Source of the DNA: Vineibacter terrae
GTDB lineage: Bacteria; Pseudomonadota; Alphaproteobacteria; Reyranellales; Reyranellaceae
Length of the DNA: 64,000 nucleotides
Direction: 5' to 3'
Assembly: GCF_008039615.1 (NCBI RefSeq)
Contig: NZ_VDUZ01000017.1
Span: forward strand, 1 to 64,000
A program made the translations under genes and the position numbers. Positions 46,460 through 56,470 of the stretch are shown in pieces. Position 1 is the stretch's first letter; each line of letters begins with the position of its first letter. Under the pieces are notes generated by a model. That model was not told the origin of the DNA, did not search any database, and saw only the letters and a list, made by a program, of their open reading frames with translations.

Positions 46460-47389
46460 ATGCTTTCCTCGGCCCTGGCTGACAGCAGCACGGCGACCAC
46501 GCCTCCCGCGGAATCGATCACGCTAGCGTCGCTATCGCCGGACGTGCCGATCGCGGTGGCGCCACAGGCCATTCGCGCCCTGCTCTTCCGGCCCGGCGGC
46601 GGTGCGTCGCGCGCGCCGGCCATGGTGATCCTGTCGAGCAGCGCCGGCATCCAGCGGCATCGCGAGCTGTTCTACGCCGACGCCATGGTGCGGGCCGGGA
46701 TCTCAGCCTGCGTCGTCGACAGCTTCGGACCGCGCGGCGTGCGCACCACGGTCGTCGACCAGAGCCTGGTGACGGCCTACCAGATGGAATGCGACGCCCA
46801 CGCCGCCCTGCAATGGCTGCGGCAGGACAGCCGCATCGACCCGGCGCGCATCGGCATCATGGGCGTGTCCAAAGGCGGCGTCGTGGCCGTCAACAGCGCC
46901 ATTGCCGTGCGCCGGCGGTGGCGGGGCATCGATGACATCTTCGCCCTGCATGTCGGCATCTGCCCTGGATGCGTGGCCCAGCATCGCGACGCAACGACGA
47001 CGGGCGCGCCCATGTTCCTGATGCTGGCGGAGCACGACGACTACACGCCAGCCCACTACGCCATCACCTACGCCGGCCGCATGCGCGATGCCGGCAACCG
47101 CGGCATCCGCATCAAGGTCTACAAGGCCCATCACGGCTGGGAGTCGATCGGGCCGGTCTACCACATCGCCAAAGCCCAGAACTTCTCCAGCTGTCCCAAC
47201 CTGATCGAGGACGATGGCCGCCATTTCGTGCCAACCGCCGGCAGAACCATGTCGGAAAGCGACTATCGCGCCTGGGTGCGCCAGGCCGGCCTGCTGCAAT
47301 ACGGCGCGCATGCCGGCGGCGGCACGCTCGCCCTCAAGCAGCGGGCAACGGGCGACCTGATCACATTCCTGCGCGCCAACGGGTTCTGA
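46460..47389 (+). CDS. Dienelactone-hydrolase-like alpha/beta hydrolase
   Basis: About 309 residues. RALLFRPGGG and MVILSSSAGIQRHRELFYADAMV open the fold, and the nucleophile elbow is IGIMGVSKGGVVA with the Ser in G-V-S-K-G. The acid and His candidates are in LAEHDDYTP and KAHHGWE, as in dienelactone hydrolase-family proteins. There is no convincing signal peptide. The start is uncertain: ATG at 46445 sits directly on GGAAGG, so ATG at 46460 is preferred. It is divergent from the pseudouridine synthase gene. Substrate unknown. Confidence 0.8.
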   Translation: MLSSALADSSTATTPPAESITLASLSPDVPIAVAPQAIRALLFRPGGGASRAPAMVILSSSAGIQRHRELFYADAMVRAGISACVVDSFGPRGVRTTVVDQSLVTAYQMECDAHAALQWLRQDSRIDPARIGIMGVSKGGVVAVNSAIAVRRRWRGIDDIFALHVGICPGCVAQHRDATTTGAPMFLMLAEHDDYTPAHYAITYAGRMRDAGNRGIRIKVYKAHHGWESIGPVYHIAKAQNFSSCPNLIEDDGRHFVPTAGRTMSESDYRAWVRQAGLLQYGAHAGGGTLALKQRATGDLITFLRANGF

Positions 47390-47566
47390 GCCAGCGTGCG
47401 CGTGGCCGGCTGCGACAGCACCACGATCTTTCGTCGCAAGCACCGGCACTTGGCGCGCCCATGCGGCTGCAGCGCAGCCGCGGGCTGCCCCCAGTGTGGC
47501 AGCAATGCAACTAGCGCAATCGCTCATTTTTTCTTATATAACCGGTGAAAAGTTGGGAGATTGCTT

Positions 47567-49225
47567 GTGCTTAGGGGTATTCTGTCCGGTCCATGGGTCG
47601 GTCGCGTATGTTTTTGCGGCGTCCTGGCAATTTCCCTACTGAGAGGCGTTGAGCCTGCACGAGCCGAAGGCGACGCCACCGTTGTCGCGCTGAAGGATCG
47701 AATCCGCACGGCCATCCAGACCGCGACCGATGGCTCGGAGCCGATCCTGGCGGCCATCGGCAAGGTCTATGCCGAGCGCGAGCACACGTTGCTGTGGCTG
47801 GACCGGGGCAAGCCGACCCGGCGTGGCGAGGCGCTGCTCCAAGCGCTGAAGGCGATGCAGGACGAGGGCCTCGAGCCCGAGGACTACGACGTCTCGCTCA
47901 TCGAGAAGCTGATGACCTCGGACACCCCGGTCGACCAGGCCCGGGCCGATTTCCTGCTGAGCCGGGGCCTGGTGCTGGCCGGAGCCGACATGTCCAGCGG
48001 CCGGGTCAACGCCAATGCCATCGACAAGGACATGTCCCCGGTGCAGCGCCGCCCCGACTACGCCGCGCTGGCGCGCGATGGCTTGGTGGCGTCCGATCCC
48101 CAGGCGTTCATCCAGTCGCTGGCGCCGGCGGGACGGCAGTATCCGGCGCTGAAGAAGGCGCTGGCGGAATGGCGCGAACGGGTGAAGACCGAGACCTACA
48201 CCAAGGTGCCGCGCGGCGAGCTGCTGCGGCCCGGCAACTGCGACCCGCGCGTGCCCCTCATCCGCAAGCGGCTTTCGGAGACCGAGGCCGACGTTCCCAC
48301 GGCGCAGGGCGACCCGAATTGCTATGACGACGGCCTGGTGGCGGCCGTGAAGCGCTTCCAGGACGCGCACAACCTCAGCGTCGACGGTGTCGTGGGCCCG
48401 CGCGTCACGGCATCCATGAACATCCCGATCGAAGAGAAGGTGCAGCAGATCATCGTCAACCTCGAGCGCCGGCGCTGGGCGCCGGAAGCTCCCGGCAGCC
48501 GCTATCTCCTGATCAATGCGGCCGACTACGCCGCCGTGTTCGTCGACGACGGGCAAGTCGCGTTCCGAACCAAGGTGATCGTGGGCACGGCCAAGGACCA
48601 GACGCCCGAGATCACCAGCACGATGCATAGCTTCCAGACCAATCCGTACTGGACGGTGCCGACCTCGATCGCCGGGGAAGAATACCTGCCGATGCTGCGC
48701 CGGGATCCCTACGCGCTGCAAAAGTCCAACATGCGCATCTTCGCCGACTGGAGCAGCGACACCGAGCTCGACCCGGGCACGGTCGACTGGACGAGCGTGA
48801 GCCCCAAGGCGTTCCCCTACCGCATCCGCCAGGAGCCGGGCGCGTCCAATGCCCTGGGCTACATCTTCTTCCCGTTCTCCAACAAGTACGGCATCTACGT
48901 GCACGACACGTCGAGCCGCTTCCTGTTCACCGAAGGCAGCCGCAACTTCAGCCACGGCTGCATTCGCCTGCAGAACCCCTTCGCATTCATCGAGGCAGCG
49001 GTGAAGGGTTCCACCAGCGTCAACCGCGCCAGGGTCGAGGCGATGGCCAACGGCGGCCGCCAGGCCAGCTTCGGCTTTCCTGCCCCCATCACCATCATGG
49101 TGACGTACCAGACGGTGTTCGCCGACGACAACGACAAGCTCCAGTTCCGCGACGACATCTACGGCCGCGACCGCAAGGTCTTCGCCGCGATGCGCAAGAC
49201 ACGCACGTTCGAGCGCGCACGGTAG
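47567..49225 (+). CDS. YcbB-type L,D-transpeptidase with peptidoglycan-binding domain
   Basis: 552 residues. N-terminal signal/anchor (VCFCGVLAISLLRGV), a helical scaffold domain, a peptidoglycan-binding domain 1 (about 240-285, DGLVAAVKRFQDAHNLSVDGVVG in part) and a C-terminal YkuD domain with the catalytic Cys465 in FSHGCIRLQNP. It makes 3-3 crosslinks in periplasmic peptidoglycan, as LdtD/YcbB does. The GTG start has GGGAGA at 6 bases; a TTG two codons earlier is too close to that site. A hairpin lies after the gene. Confidence 0.92.
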   Translation: MLRGILSGPWVGRVCFCGVLAISLLRGVEPARAEGDATVVALKDRIRTAIQTATDGSEPILAAIGKVYAEREHTLLWLDRGKPTRRGEALLQALKAMQDEGLEPEDYDVSLIEKLMTSDTPVDQARADFLLSRGLVLAGADMSSGRVNANAIDKDMSPVQRRPDYAALARDGLVASDPQAFIQSLAPAGRQYPALKKALAEWRERVKTETYTKVPRGELLRPGNCDPRVPLIRKRLSETEADVPTAQGDPNCYDDGLVAAVKRFQDAHNLSVDGVVGPRVTASMNIPIEEKVQQIIVNLERRRWAPEAPGSRYLLINAADYAAVFVDDGQVAFRTKVIVGTAKDQTPEITSTMHSFQTNPYWTVPTSIAGEEYLPMLRRDPYALQKSNMRIFADWSSDTELDPGTVDWTSVSPKAFPYRIRQEPGASNALGYIFFPFSNKYGIYVHDTSSRFLFTEGSRNFSHGCIRLQNPFAFIEAAVKGSTSVNRARVEAMANGGRQASFGFPAPITIMVTYQTVFADDNDKLQFRDDIYGRDRKVFAAMRKTRTFERAR

Positions 49226-49249
49226 GGATCAGAAGATACTCGGGACGTC

Positions 49250-49295
49250 CGCACGCGTTGAACCGGGCTGCCAATACTGACCGGCAACGCGTGCG
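49250..49295. terminator. Bidirectional hairpin between convergent genes
   Basis: CGCACGCGTTG (49250-49260) and CAACGCGTGCG (49285-49295) are perfect 11-base complements, and CCGG on both inner sides can extend the stem. It lies in the 80-base gap between the L,D-transpeptidase and LLM oxidoreductase genes. No T-tract is present. Confidence 0.5.
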
Positions 49296-49305
49296 AGCCT
49301 CATCA

Positions 49306-50514
49306 TCACGAGATCAGTGACGGCCCCCCGCGGCGGCCGGCCGAGGCGACCTTGGCCTTCTCCCCGCGCTTGGCGGCGCGTTCAGCTTCGTGCTTCTCGA
49401 TCATGCGCTGGGCGGCGTCGCTGCGCTGCCTGGACAGGCTGTCGCGGTTGGCAGTGACCCAGGCGTAGGACTCCTCACGCGCGACATTGCTGCGGTCGAA
49501 ACAAGGCATCACGAAGCGCGCATAGAGCTCGTAGGAGCGCCTGGTCGCGTCCCAGTCGGCGATGTTGTTGGCCATGTGCAGCATGACACCGAATTCGCCC
49601 TGCTTGGCCTGCAGCTTCTTGATCAGGTCGATGGCGTCGTCGGGCGTGCCGATCACCCCGATCTTGTTGTCCAGCCAATAGTCGACCACGTCGGTGCCCG
49701 GCGGCACGTTGAACCGCGGCATGTTGTTGTTGATGTAGTCGAGATACTGCTGGATGCCGAAGCGCACGTTCCTGCGCGCCTGCTCGCGTGTCTCGGCGAT
49801 GTGGAACGGCGCCACCAGCCGCAGCCGTTGCGGATCCATCCTGTGGCCATGCTCCTCGGCGATCTCACAGGCGGTTCGCCAGTTCACACCCAGCGCGTCG
49901 AAGCCCTTGGTCTCGGCGGCCGCAACGCACAGCATGCCGAGATTGTAGCGCCCGGCAAGGCGCCCGCCCGACGGCGTCACCGCGCTGGCCACCGCCACCT
50001 CCGGATACGGGTCGCTGTAGGGCAGCAGATGCAGGCGGGCCTGATTGAGCGAGTACCAGTCCGTCCTCTCGGTCACGACCTCGCCGCGGAACAGGCGCAG
50101 GATGACGTCGAGCGCCTGCTCCATGCGGTCGCGCTGCGTGTTGGGATCGATGTCGAGCATGATGGCGTCGGAAGCCAGCAGGCCCGGACCGGCGCCGAAC
50201 ATCACGCGGCCCCTGGTCTGGTGGTCGAGCTGGATGATACGGTTCGCGACCATCAGCGGGTTGTGATAGGGCAGCGAGATCACACCGGTGCCGAACCGGA
50301 TGTGCCTGGTGCGCTCGGCCGCAGCGGCTATGAACACCTCGGGCGACGAGATGGTCTCGAAGCCGGCGGAATGATGCTCGCCGATCCAGGCTTCATGGTA
50401 GCCGAGCCGGTCGAGCCACTCCATCAGCTCGAGGTCGCGATGCAGCACGTTGTTGGGGTTCTCGTTCATCGCGTGGAACGGCGGCAGGAATATCCCGTGC
50501 CTCATCTTCGCCAT
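49306..50514 (-). CDS. LLM-class (luciferase-like) flavin-dependent monooxygenase
   Basis: 402 residues from an ATG with GAGGAGAG. The TIM-barrel features are RLGYHEAWIGEHHSAGFE, IRFGTGVISLPYHNPLMVANRI, QLDHQTRGRVMFGAGPG and the later GTPDDAIDLIKKL. It uses reduced flavin supplied by a separate reductase; candidates include degradation of alkanes, nitriloacetate-like or ring compounds, but the substrate is unknown. The C-terminal ~25 residues are rich in Lys/Arg/Ala and look disordered. It stands alone between two convergent/co-oriented units. Confidence 0.9.
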   Translation of the reverse strand: MAKMRHGIFLPPFHAMNENPNNVLHRDLELMEWLDRLGYHEAWIGEHHSAGFETISSPEVFIAAAAERTRHIRFGTGVISLPYHNPLMVANRIIQLDHQTRGRVMFGAGPGLLASDAIMLDIDPNTQRDRMEQALDVILRLFRGEVVTERTDWYSLNQARLHLLPYSDPYPEVAVASAVTPSGGRLAGRYNLGMLCVAAAETKGFDALGVNWRTACEIAEEHGHRMDPQRLRLVAPFHIAETREQARRNVRFGIQQYLDYINNNMPRFNVPPGTDVVDYWLDNKIGVIGTPDDAIDLIKKLQAKQGEFGVMLHMANNIADWDATRRSYELYARFVMPCFDRSNVAREESYAWVTANRDSLSRQRSDAAQRMIEKHEAERAAKRGEKAKVASAGRRGGPSLIS

Positions 50515-50869
50515 CGCGCACTCTCCTCGGCCGGCCCTCTGACAGCGCATCGTGGCCGTCCCGCCGCAGGCGGGTCAAATGCATTGTCGCCCGTGCGCCA
50601 TGCTCGCCCGGAATGGCCGCCGCCCTCCCCCACGCGCAGCGTCTGTCGGATTCACACATCTCGCAGGTCGACCCCGCTGTCATCCTGAGCGCAGCGAAGG
50701 ATCTTTTGAGCCCTGGGTCCGCACGGAATTCACCCTCGACATCCGTGTGCCGGCACGTTCCGTTCGTGCGAAACGACGGTCTAAAAGATCCTTCGCTTCG
50801 CTCAGGATGACAGAAGCGCGCTTCCCGTAAGATATGTCCACTCCTCCCCAACTTCGTTGGGGAGGATCG
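50515..50869. other. Gene-free interval between the LLM gene and rarA
   Basis: 355 bases with no supported gene. The right half is occupied by the inverted-repeat element at 50679-50813. The left half holds only a small hairpin, CGCCGCAGGCGG, near 50560. Confidence 0.5.
50679..50813. repeat. Inverted-repeat (REP-like) element, second type
   Basis: GTCATCCTGAGCGCAGCGAA at the left and TTCGCTTCGCTCAGGATGAC at the right form arms of about 30 bases (with AGGATCTTTT/AAAAGATCCT inside), around a ~70-base core unrelated to that of the copies at 6531, 8301 and 14811. The arms resemble the first family (CATCC-GAGCGCAGCGA), but the element is distinct. Confidence 0.7.
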
Positions 50870-52168
50870 TCATTCACCCTTGTGCCGCTTCTCGCGCAGC
50901 TTGGCCCAGTACTCCAGGCGCTTGCGGATCTCGCGCTCGAAGCCGCGCTCGACGGGACGGTAGAGCTCACGCCGCGCCATGCCGTCGGGGAAGTAGTTCT
51001 GGCCGGAGAAGGCATCCGGCGCATCGTGGTCGTAGTCGTAGTCCTTGCCGTAGCCGAGCTGCTTCATCAGCTTTGTCGGCGCGTTGAGGATGTGCATCGG
51101 CGGCGCCAGCGAGCCTGTCTCGCGCGCCGCCTGGCGCGCGGCGCTGCTGGCCACGTAGAGCGCGTTGGATTTTGGCGCCGTCGCCAGATAGACGACGGTC
51201 TGGGCAATGGCGAGCTCGCCTTCGGGCGAGCCCAGCCGCTCGTAAGCATCCCATGAGGCAAGCGCCTGGGTCAGCGCCTGCGGGTCGGCCATGCCGACAT
51301 CCTCGGACGCGAAGCGCACCAGGCGGCGGGCGAGATAGAGCGGGTCCTCGCCGCCATCCAGCATGCGGGCGTACCAGTACAGCGCCGCATCGACGTCGGA
51401 GCCGCGCAGCGACTTGTGCAGGGCGGAGATCAGGTTGTAGTGGCTCTCCTGCCCCTTGTCGTAGATCGGCGCCCGCTTCTGCAGCAGCCGGGCGAGATCC
51501 TCGGGCGACAACGGGGCGTCCACCTTCAGGTCCAGAACCTGCTCAGCCATGGTCAGCACGTAGCGGCCGTCACCATCGGCCATGGCGCACACGGCCTCGC
51601 GCGCGGCGTCGGTCACGGGCAGAGCGCGTCCGACTGCTTCCTCGGCGCGCGACAACAGGGTCATCAGGGCCGGCGTGTCAAGCCGGCGCAGCACCAGCAC
51701 CTGGCAGCGCGACAGAAGCGCGGCATTCAGCTCGAAGGACGGGTTCTCGGTCGTGGCCCCGACCAGGGTCACGGTGCCGTCCTCGACGTAGGGCAGGAAG
51801 CCATCCTGCTGGGCGCGGTTGAAGCGATGAATCTCGTCGACGAACAGCAAGGTGCCGCGGCCACCCAGCCGCCGCTGGCGCGCCGCGTCGAACACCTTGC
51901 GCAGGTCGGCCACGCCGGAGAACACTGCCGACAGCGGCTCGAAGTGCAGGTTCACATGATCGGCTAGCAGCCGGGCGATGGTGGTCTTGCCGCAGCCCGG
52001 CGGCCCCCACAGGATCAGGGAGCCCAGCCGCCCCGCCGCCAGCATGCGGCCCAGCGGCGCATCGGGCGCCAGCAGATGATCCTGGCCGACGATATCCTCT
52101 ACCCGGGCCGGACGCAGCCGTTCGGGCAGCGGCGTCGGCGTCAGCGCACTGAACAGCCCGCCCGCCAT
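50870..52168 (-). CDS. rarA: Replication-associated recombination protein A (RarA/MgsA)
   Basis: 432 residues. The clamp-loader-like AAA+ domain has Walker [12 protein letters not shown], Walker [19 protein letters not shown], sensor-1 [13 protein letters not shown], the Arg-rich [11 protein letters not shown], and a C-terminal MgsA_C-type tetramerisation part ([31 protein letters not shown] in part, then [12 protein letters not shown]). It acts at stalled replication forks. It follows the DegP/DegQ gene by 17 bases on the same strand, an arrangement common in alphaproteobacteria. Confidence 0.94.
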   Translation of the reverse strand: MAGGLFSALTPTPLPERLRPARVEDIVGQDHLLAPDAPLGRMLAAGRLGSLILWGPPGCGKTTIARLLADHVNLHFEPLSAVFSGVADLRKVFDAARQRRLGGRGTLLFVDEIHRFNRAQQDGFLPYVEDGTVTLVGATTENPSFELNAALLSRCQVLVLRRLDTPALMTLLSRAEEAVGRALPVTDAAREAVCAMADGDGRYVLTMAEQVLDLKVDAPLSPEDLARLLQKRAPIYDKGQESHYNLISALHKSLRGSDVDAALYWYARMLDGGEDPLYLARRLVRFASEDVGMADPQALTQALASWDAYERLGSPEGELAIAQTVVYLATAPKSNALYVASSAARQAARETGSLAPPMHILNAPTKLMKQLGYGKDYDYDHDAPDAFSGQNYFPDGMARRELYRPVERGFEREIRKRLEYWAKLREKRHKGE

Positions 52169-52185
52169 ATCGCCGCCTCCACTGC

Positions 52186-53598
52186 TCAGCCGCGGAAGTT
52201 GAAGGTGCGCACTTCGCCGTCGCGTCGCACGGAGACGCTCCAGCGATCCGGCTGGCTGCTCACCATGGTGCGCAGCGTCGACACCGAGTCGATCTCGCGG
52301 CCGTTGATCCCCACGATGTAGTCGCCGACCTTCAGGAACTGCGCGGCAAAGGCACCCTGCGGAACTTCCGCGACGATCACGCCACCCTGCCCGGCCTCGA
52401 TGGCGAGCTCATCGGCCACGGCCGGTGACATGTTCATCACCGTGACGCCGGTCAGGGGCTGGCGCCCCGTAAGCTGCGTGCGGTCACGCGGCGGCACCTC
52501 GGGCGGCGCCGCGATCTTCACGACGTAGGTCTCTTCCTGGCCCTTGCGGATGGTGCGCACCCGGATGGTCGCATCCACGGGCTGCGTCGACAGACGGAAG
52601 CGCAGCGCTGCCTCGTCGTCGACCGGCTGGCCGTTGATCGTCAGCAGCACGTCGCCCACCTTCAGGCCGGCGCGGGCAGCGGGGCTATCGGCAGCCACGG
52701 CGCGGATGATCACGCCCTGGGGACGGGCCATGCCCAGCGACTGCGCCAGGTCCGGCGTCACGCGCTGCACGCCGATGCCGAACCACGGCCGCGTCAGCCG
52801 GGTACCCTTCTCGGCCACCTCGATGATGCGGGCCACGATGTTGGAAGGCGTGGCGAAGCCAATGCCGACACTGCCGCCGCTGCTTGAATAGATGGCGGTG
52901 TTGATGCCCACCAGCTTGCCGTCGAGCGTCAGCAGGGCGCCGCCGGAGTTGCCGGGGTTGATCGCCGCGTCAGTCTGCAGGAAGAAGCCGCTCTCGGTGA
53001 CACCGCTGCCGCTGCGCGCCACAGCCGAGATGATACCCGACGTCACCGTCTGCTGCAGGCCGAACGGATTGCCGATCGCCAGCACAAGGTCGCCGACCTC
53101 GGCAGTGTCCGAATCGCGCAGCTCCAGGTAGGGCAGCGGCTCGTCGCCGACATCGACCCGCAGCACGGCCAGATCGTAGCGGTCGTCCTGCAGGACCACC
53201 TTGGCCGGCAGCTCGCGCTTGTCCGAGAACACGACCTGGATCTCGTCGGCGTTGCGCACGACATGGGCGTTGGTGACGATCAGGCCGTGGGCACGCAGCA
53301 CGACGCCGGAGCCGAGCGCGTTCTGCACACGCTCGCGCGGCAGGGCGCGCATGTAGTCGTCGCCGAAGAAGCGGCGGAACACCGGATCGTCCAGGAACGA
53401 CGGCCGCTGCGTCCGGATTCGCGTCTTGGTGTAGATGTTGACCACGGCCGGCGAGGCCCGCTTGACCAGCGGCGCGAACGACAGCTGGATCTGCTCGCGC
53501 CCAGACGGAACTTCCGGCTCCCGCGCCAGGGCCGGCGTCGCGATACCGACCGCGATAAGGAGCGCCGCCAGGGCCGCCCGACGGAAAGTGCGTTGCAT
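52186..53598 (-). CDS. degQ: Periplasmic Do-family (DegP/DegQ) serine endopeptidase
   Basis: 470 residues with a signal peptide (ALAALLIAVGIATPALA). Catalytic triad: His112 (TNAHVV), Asp142 (DRYDLAVL) and Ser218 (NPGNSGGAL). Two PDZ domains follow (about 275-360, GVIIRAVAADSPAARAGLKVGD, and about 385-465, GGVIVAEVPQGAFAAQFLKVGDYI). It degrades or refolds misfolded envelope proteins. It is separated from rplQ by the ribosomal-operon terminator and a repeat block, so it has its own promoter somewhere in 53599-53667. Confidence 0.93.
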   Translation of the reverse strand: MQRTFRRAALAALLIAVGIATPALAREPEVPSGREQIQLSFAPLVKRASPAVVNIYTKTRIRTQRPSFLDDPVFRRFFGDDYMRALPRERVQNALGSGVVLRAHGLIVTNAHVVRNADEIQVVFSDKRELPAKVVLQDDRYDLAVLRVDVGDEPLPYLELRDSDTAEVGDLVLAIGNPFGLQQTVTSGIISAVARSGSGVTESGFFLQTDAAINPGNSGGALLTLDGKLVGINTAIYSSSGGSVGIGFATPSNIVARIIEVAEKGTRLTRPWFGIGVQRVTPDLAQSLGMARPQGVIIRAVAADSPAARAGLKVGDVLLTINGQPVDDEAALRFRLSTQPVDATIRVRTIRKGQEETYVVKIAAPPEVPPRDRTQLTGRQPLTGVTVMNMSPAVADELAIEAGQGGVIVAEVPQGAFAAQFLKVGDYIVGINGREIDSVSTLRTMVSSQPDRWSVSVRRDGEVRTFNFRG

Positions 53599-53649
53599 TC
53601 GAGCCTGTCCTTGCCCGGCACCGTGGACGACATCCTAGCCGGTCCGCCG

Positions 53650-53687
53650 ACAGGTGGAAAAAGAAAGAGGCGGCACTGTGGCCGCCT
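53650..53687 (-). terminator. Terminator of the rpsM-rpsK-rpoA-rplQ operon
   Basis: AGGCGGC (53668-53674) and GCCGCCT (53681-53687) form a 7-bp stem with a 6-base loop. Reading leftward on the minus strand it is followed by CTTTCTTTTTCC, a good T-tract. It lies between rplQ and degQ. Confidence 0.75.
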
Positions 53688-53695
53688 GCCTTTCA

Positions 53696-53840
53696 CCTCT
53701 CCCGCTGCGCGGGAGAGGTCGGCGGGCGCCCAGCGCCCGGCGGGTGAGGGCTTCACGCGAGGCGCCTCGTCCTGGCCCCCTCACCCTCCCATTGCGCTAC
53801 GCGCAATGGGCCCCTCCCTCTCCCGCTTGCGGGAGAGGGC
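53696..53840. repeat. Compound palindromic repeat, third type
   Basis: Three nested or tandem hairpins: CCTCTCCCG/CGGGAGAGG (53696-53718), CCCATTGCGC/GCGCAATGGG (53788-53810) and CTCTCCCGC/GCGGGAGAG near 53818-53838. The outer CCTCTCCC and GGGAGAGG motifs also pair over the full length. This arrangement is common in intergenic REP clusters of alphaproteobacteria. It begins just beyond the rplQ stop. Confidence 0.7.
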
Positions 53841-53843
53841 AAA

Positions 53844-54284
53844 TCATGCCTGCGCTTGCGGCTCGGCGTCGTCGGCTGCCGTCGGCTCGCCCGACGGACC
53901 GCTGTCCTTGCCCTTGGCTTCGGGATCGCGGTCGACCAGCTCGATCAGCGCCATCGGGGCGGCGTCGCCGTAGCGGAAGCCGGCCTTGAGCACGCGCGTG
54001 TAGCCGCCCTTGCGGTTCTTGTAGCGCTCGGCCAGCGTGGTGAAGAGCTTGTCGACGATCGCCGCGTCGTTGCCCAGCGACGCCAGCGCCTGGCGACGGG
54101 CGTGCTGGCCGCCGCGCTTGCCCAGCGTGATCAGGCGCTCGACCTGCGGCCGCAGGTCCTTGGCCTTGGGCAGCGTGGTGCGGATCTGCTCGTGCTTGAG
54201 CAGCGCCAGCTCCAGGTTCATGAACAGGGCCTTGCGATGCCCCGACGGCCGGTTGAGCTTACGGCCATTCATTCCGTGTCGCAT
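53844..54284 (-). CDS. rplQ: 50S ribosomal protein L17
   Basis: 146 residues, slightly long. [20 protein letters not shown] is the family opening. [15 protein letters not shown] and [26 protein letters not shown] (in part) identify it; the Asp/Glu/Ala-rich tail of ~25 residues beyond RDP is typical of alphaproteobacterial L17. Last gene of the alpha operon. Confidence 0.97.
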   Translation of the reverse strand: MRHGMNGRKLNRPSGHRKALFMNLELALLKHEQIRTTLPKAKDLRPQVERLITLGKRGGQHARRQALASLGNDAAIVDKLFTTLAERYKNRKGGYTRVLKAGFRYGDAAPMALIELVDRDPEAKGKDSGPSGEPTAADDAEPQAQA

Positions 54285-54389
54285 ATCCAGTCTCCGTTGT
54301 GTTTATCGACGCACGCCGGCAAGCCGACATGCGCGTTGGGGCCTGTGGCCCTGTGGCGACCGCGCGCGCGAAACGCGCGCGGCCGGAAC

Positions 54390-55406
54390 TCAGTACGGCT
54401 CCTCGAGACGCTTGGCGAGCTCCTCGATGTTCTCCGGCGGCCAGTTGGGGATCTCCATGCCGAGATGGAGGCCCATCTGGGCCAGCACTTCCTTGATCTC
54501 GTTGAGCGACTTGCGGCCGAAGTTCGGCGTGCGCAGCATCTCGGCCTCGGTCTTCTGCACGAGGTCGCCGATATAGATGATGTTGTCGTTCTTCAGGCAG
54601 TTGGCCGAGCGCACCGACAGCTCCAGCTCGTCGACCTTGCGCAGCAGGTTGCGGTTGAACGGCAGCTCGTCGGCCGGCTCGACGGCGCGGGCCTGCTGCG
54701 GCTCCTCGAAGTTGATGAACAGGCGCAGCTGGTCCTGAAGGATGCGCGCCGCCAGGGCCACCGAATCCTCCGGGCTCACGGTGCCGTCGGTCTCGATGCT
54801 CATCGACAGCTTGTCGTAGTCGGTCACCTGGCCGACGCGACTGTTGTCGATCTTGTACGAGACCTTCTTGACCGGGCTGAACAGCGCATCGACCGGGATC
54901 AGGCCGATGGGGGCGTCGGCCGGACGATTGGCGGTGGCCGGCACATAGCCCTTGCCGGTCGAGACCGTGAGCTCCATGTGCAGCGAGGCGCCGTCGTCGA
55001 GCGTGCACAAAACGAGCTTGGGGTCCATGATCTGGATGTCGCCCGTGGTCTCGATCATGCCGGCCGTCACCTCGCCCGGGCCGGTGGCGCGCAGCACCAG
55101 CCGATGCGGCCGGTCGGACTGCATCTTGACCGCCATCGACTTGATGTTGAGCACGATGTCGACCACATCCTCACGGACGCCGGGGATGGAGGAGAACTCG
55201 TGCAGCACGCCGTCGATCTTGATCGACGTCACCGCCGCGCCTTGCAGCGACGACAGCAGGATGCGGCGCAGCGCGTTGCCCAGCGTGAGGCCGAAGCCGC
55301 GCTCCAGAGGCTCGGCGACCAGCGTCGCCTGGCGCGTCGGATCAGCACCGGGTTCGATCTGCAGCTTGGTCGGCTTGATCAGCTCTTCCCAATTCTTCTG
55401 GAGCAC
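54390..55406 (-). CDS. rpoA: DNA-directed RNA polymerase alpha subunit
   Basis: 338 residues from a GTG with GAGAGGT upstream; the ATG further upstream has no family sequence. The N-terminal domain (about 1-235) has [26 protein letters not shown] for assembly with beta/beta', and the C-terminal domain (about 255-325), with [16 protein letters not shown] and [19 protein letters not shown], contacts UP elements and activators. It lies between rpsK and rplQ. Confidence 0.97.
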   Translation of the reverse strand: MLQKNWEELIKPTKLQIEPGADPTRQATLVAEPLERGFGLTLGNALRRILLSSLQGAAVTSIKIDGVLHEFSSIPGVREDVVDIVLNIKSMAVKMQSDRPHRLVLRATGPGEVTAGMIETTGDIQIMDPKLVLCTLDDGASLHMELTVSTGKGYVPATANRPADAPIGLIPVDALFSPVKKVSYKIDNSRVGQVTDYDKLSMSIETDGTVSPEDSVALAARILQDQLRLFINFEEPQQARAVEPADELPFNRNLLRKVDELELSVRSANCLKNDNIIYIGDLVQKTEAEMLRTPNFGRKSLNEIKEVLAQMGLHLGMEIPNWPPENIEELAKRLEEPY

Positions 55407-55553
55407 GGGGGATACCTCTCGCGATCGGGTTGGGGGCGGCAGGCACACGGCGGGGCCGCCGGCCCCTCCTCTACGTCAAACACCGCGATGCCGACGGCAT
55501 CGCGGTTGGAACCCGGGGCGCTGCCGGCCAACGCCGGCGCACCCGACAAAACA

Positions 55554-55967
55554 TCAAACGCGCCGTCGCTTGGGCGGACGACAGCCATTGTGCGGGATCG
55601 GCGTCACGTCACGGATCGCCGTCACGCTCAGCCCGACCGCCTGCAGCGCGCGCAGCGCCGATTCGCGGCCTGAGCCGGGGCCACGCACCTCGATCTCAAG
55701 CGTGCGCATGCCGTGATCCATCGCCTTGCGGCCGGCGTCCTCGGCCGCCATCTGCGCCGCGAACGGCGTCGACTTGCGCGACCCCTTGAAGCCCTGTGCA
55801 CCCGACGACGACCAGGCGATGGTGTTGCCCTGCACGTCGGTGATCGTGATGATCGTGTTGTTGAACGACGCATTCACGTGAGCGATGCCCGACGTGATGT
55901 TCTTGCGTTCGCGGCGGCGCGGACGGCCAGCGGCCGCAGTGCCCGCGGCGGCGGGAGCTTTGCCCAT
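55554..55967 (-). CDS. rpsK: 30S ribosomal protein S11
   Basis: 137 residues. An Ala-rich N-terminal tail leads into [24 protein letters not shown] (in part), then [25 protein letters not shown] and the C-terminal [20 protein letters not shown]. It forms part of the 30S platform and contacts the mRNA exit region. Its stop lies about 150 bases before the rpoA start. Confidence 0.97.
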   Translation of the reverse strand: MGKAPAAAGTAAAGRPRRRERKNITSGIAHVNASFNNTIITITDVQGNTIAWSSSGAQGFKGSRKSTPFAAQMAAEDAGRKAMDHGMRTLEIEVRGPGSGRESALRALQAVGLSVTAIRDVTPIPHNGCRPPKRRRV

Positions 55968-55990
55968 ACGTCTTTCCTATCCTCTCGGGC

Positions 55991-56365
55991 TCACGAAGCC
56001 TTTTTCTTGCCAGCGATCGGCTTCGCCGGCCCCTTGCGCGTGCGCGCGTTGGTATGGGTCCGCTGGCCGCGCACGGGCAAGCCCCGGCGGTGTCGCAGGC
56101 CCCGGTAGCAGCCGAGATCCATGAGCCGCTTGATGTTCATCGCGACCTCACGACGCAGGTCGCCTTCCACGACATAGTCGCGGTCGATGGCCTCGCGGAT
56201 GCGCAACACCTCGTCATCGCTGAGCGAGCTGACGCGACGGTCGAGCGTGACCCCGACTTTCTCACAGATTTCAGCGGCCTTCCTGGGGCCGATCCCATGT
56301 ATATACTGAAGCGCGATCAGGACGCGCTTGGCGGTAGGAATGTTGACGCCGGCAATACGAGCCAA
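55991..56365 (-). CDS. rpsM: 30S ribosomal protein S13
   Basis: 124 residues. [20 protein letters not shown] opens the family, followed by IHGIGPRKA and the C-terminal [25 protein letters not shown] (in part), which reaches toward the P-site tRNA. First gene of the alpha operon, with its own promoter just upstream. Confidence 0.97.
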   Translation of the reverse strand: MARIAGVNIPTAKRVLIALQYIHGIGPRKAAEICEKVGVTLDRRVSSLSDDEVLRIREAIDRDYVVEGDLRREVAMNIKRLMDLGCYRGLRHRRGLPVRGQRTHTNARTRKGPAKPIAGKKKAS

Positions 56366-56442
56366 TGTTCTTGCTCCTTCAAGGACTTAAGACGCGCTCC
56401 GCACCCGGGAGACGACGCCTGCGGCGCTCCGGAAAGCGGGCG

Positions 56443-56470
56443 ATTATATGAATCGCGCCCCGGGAGTCAA
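56443..56470 (-). promoter_or_regulatory. Promoter of the alpha operon (rpsM-rpsK-rpoA-rplQ)
   Basis: On the minus strand TTGACT (56470-56465) and a perfect TATAAT (56448-56443) are 16 bases apart, about 75 bases before the rpsM start. It overlaps a small inverted repeat CCCCGG/CCGGGG (56458-56478) that follows adk. It is the best consensus-like promoter in the ribosomal cluster. Confidence 0.65.
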
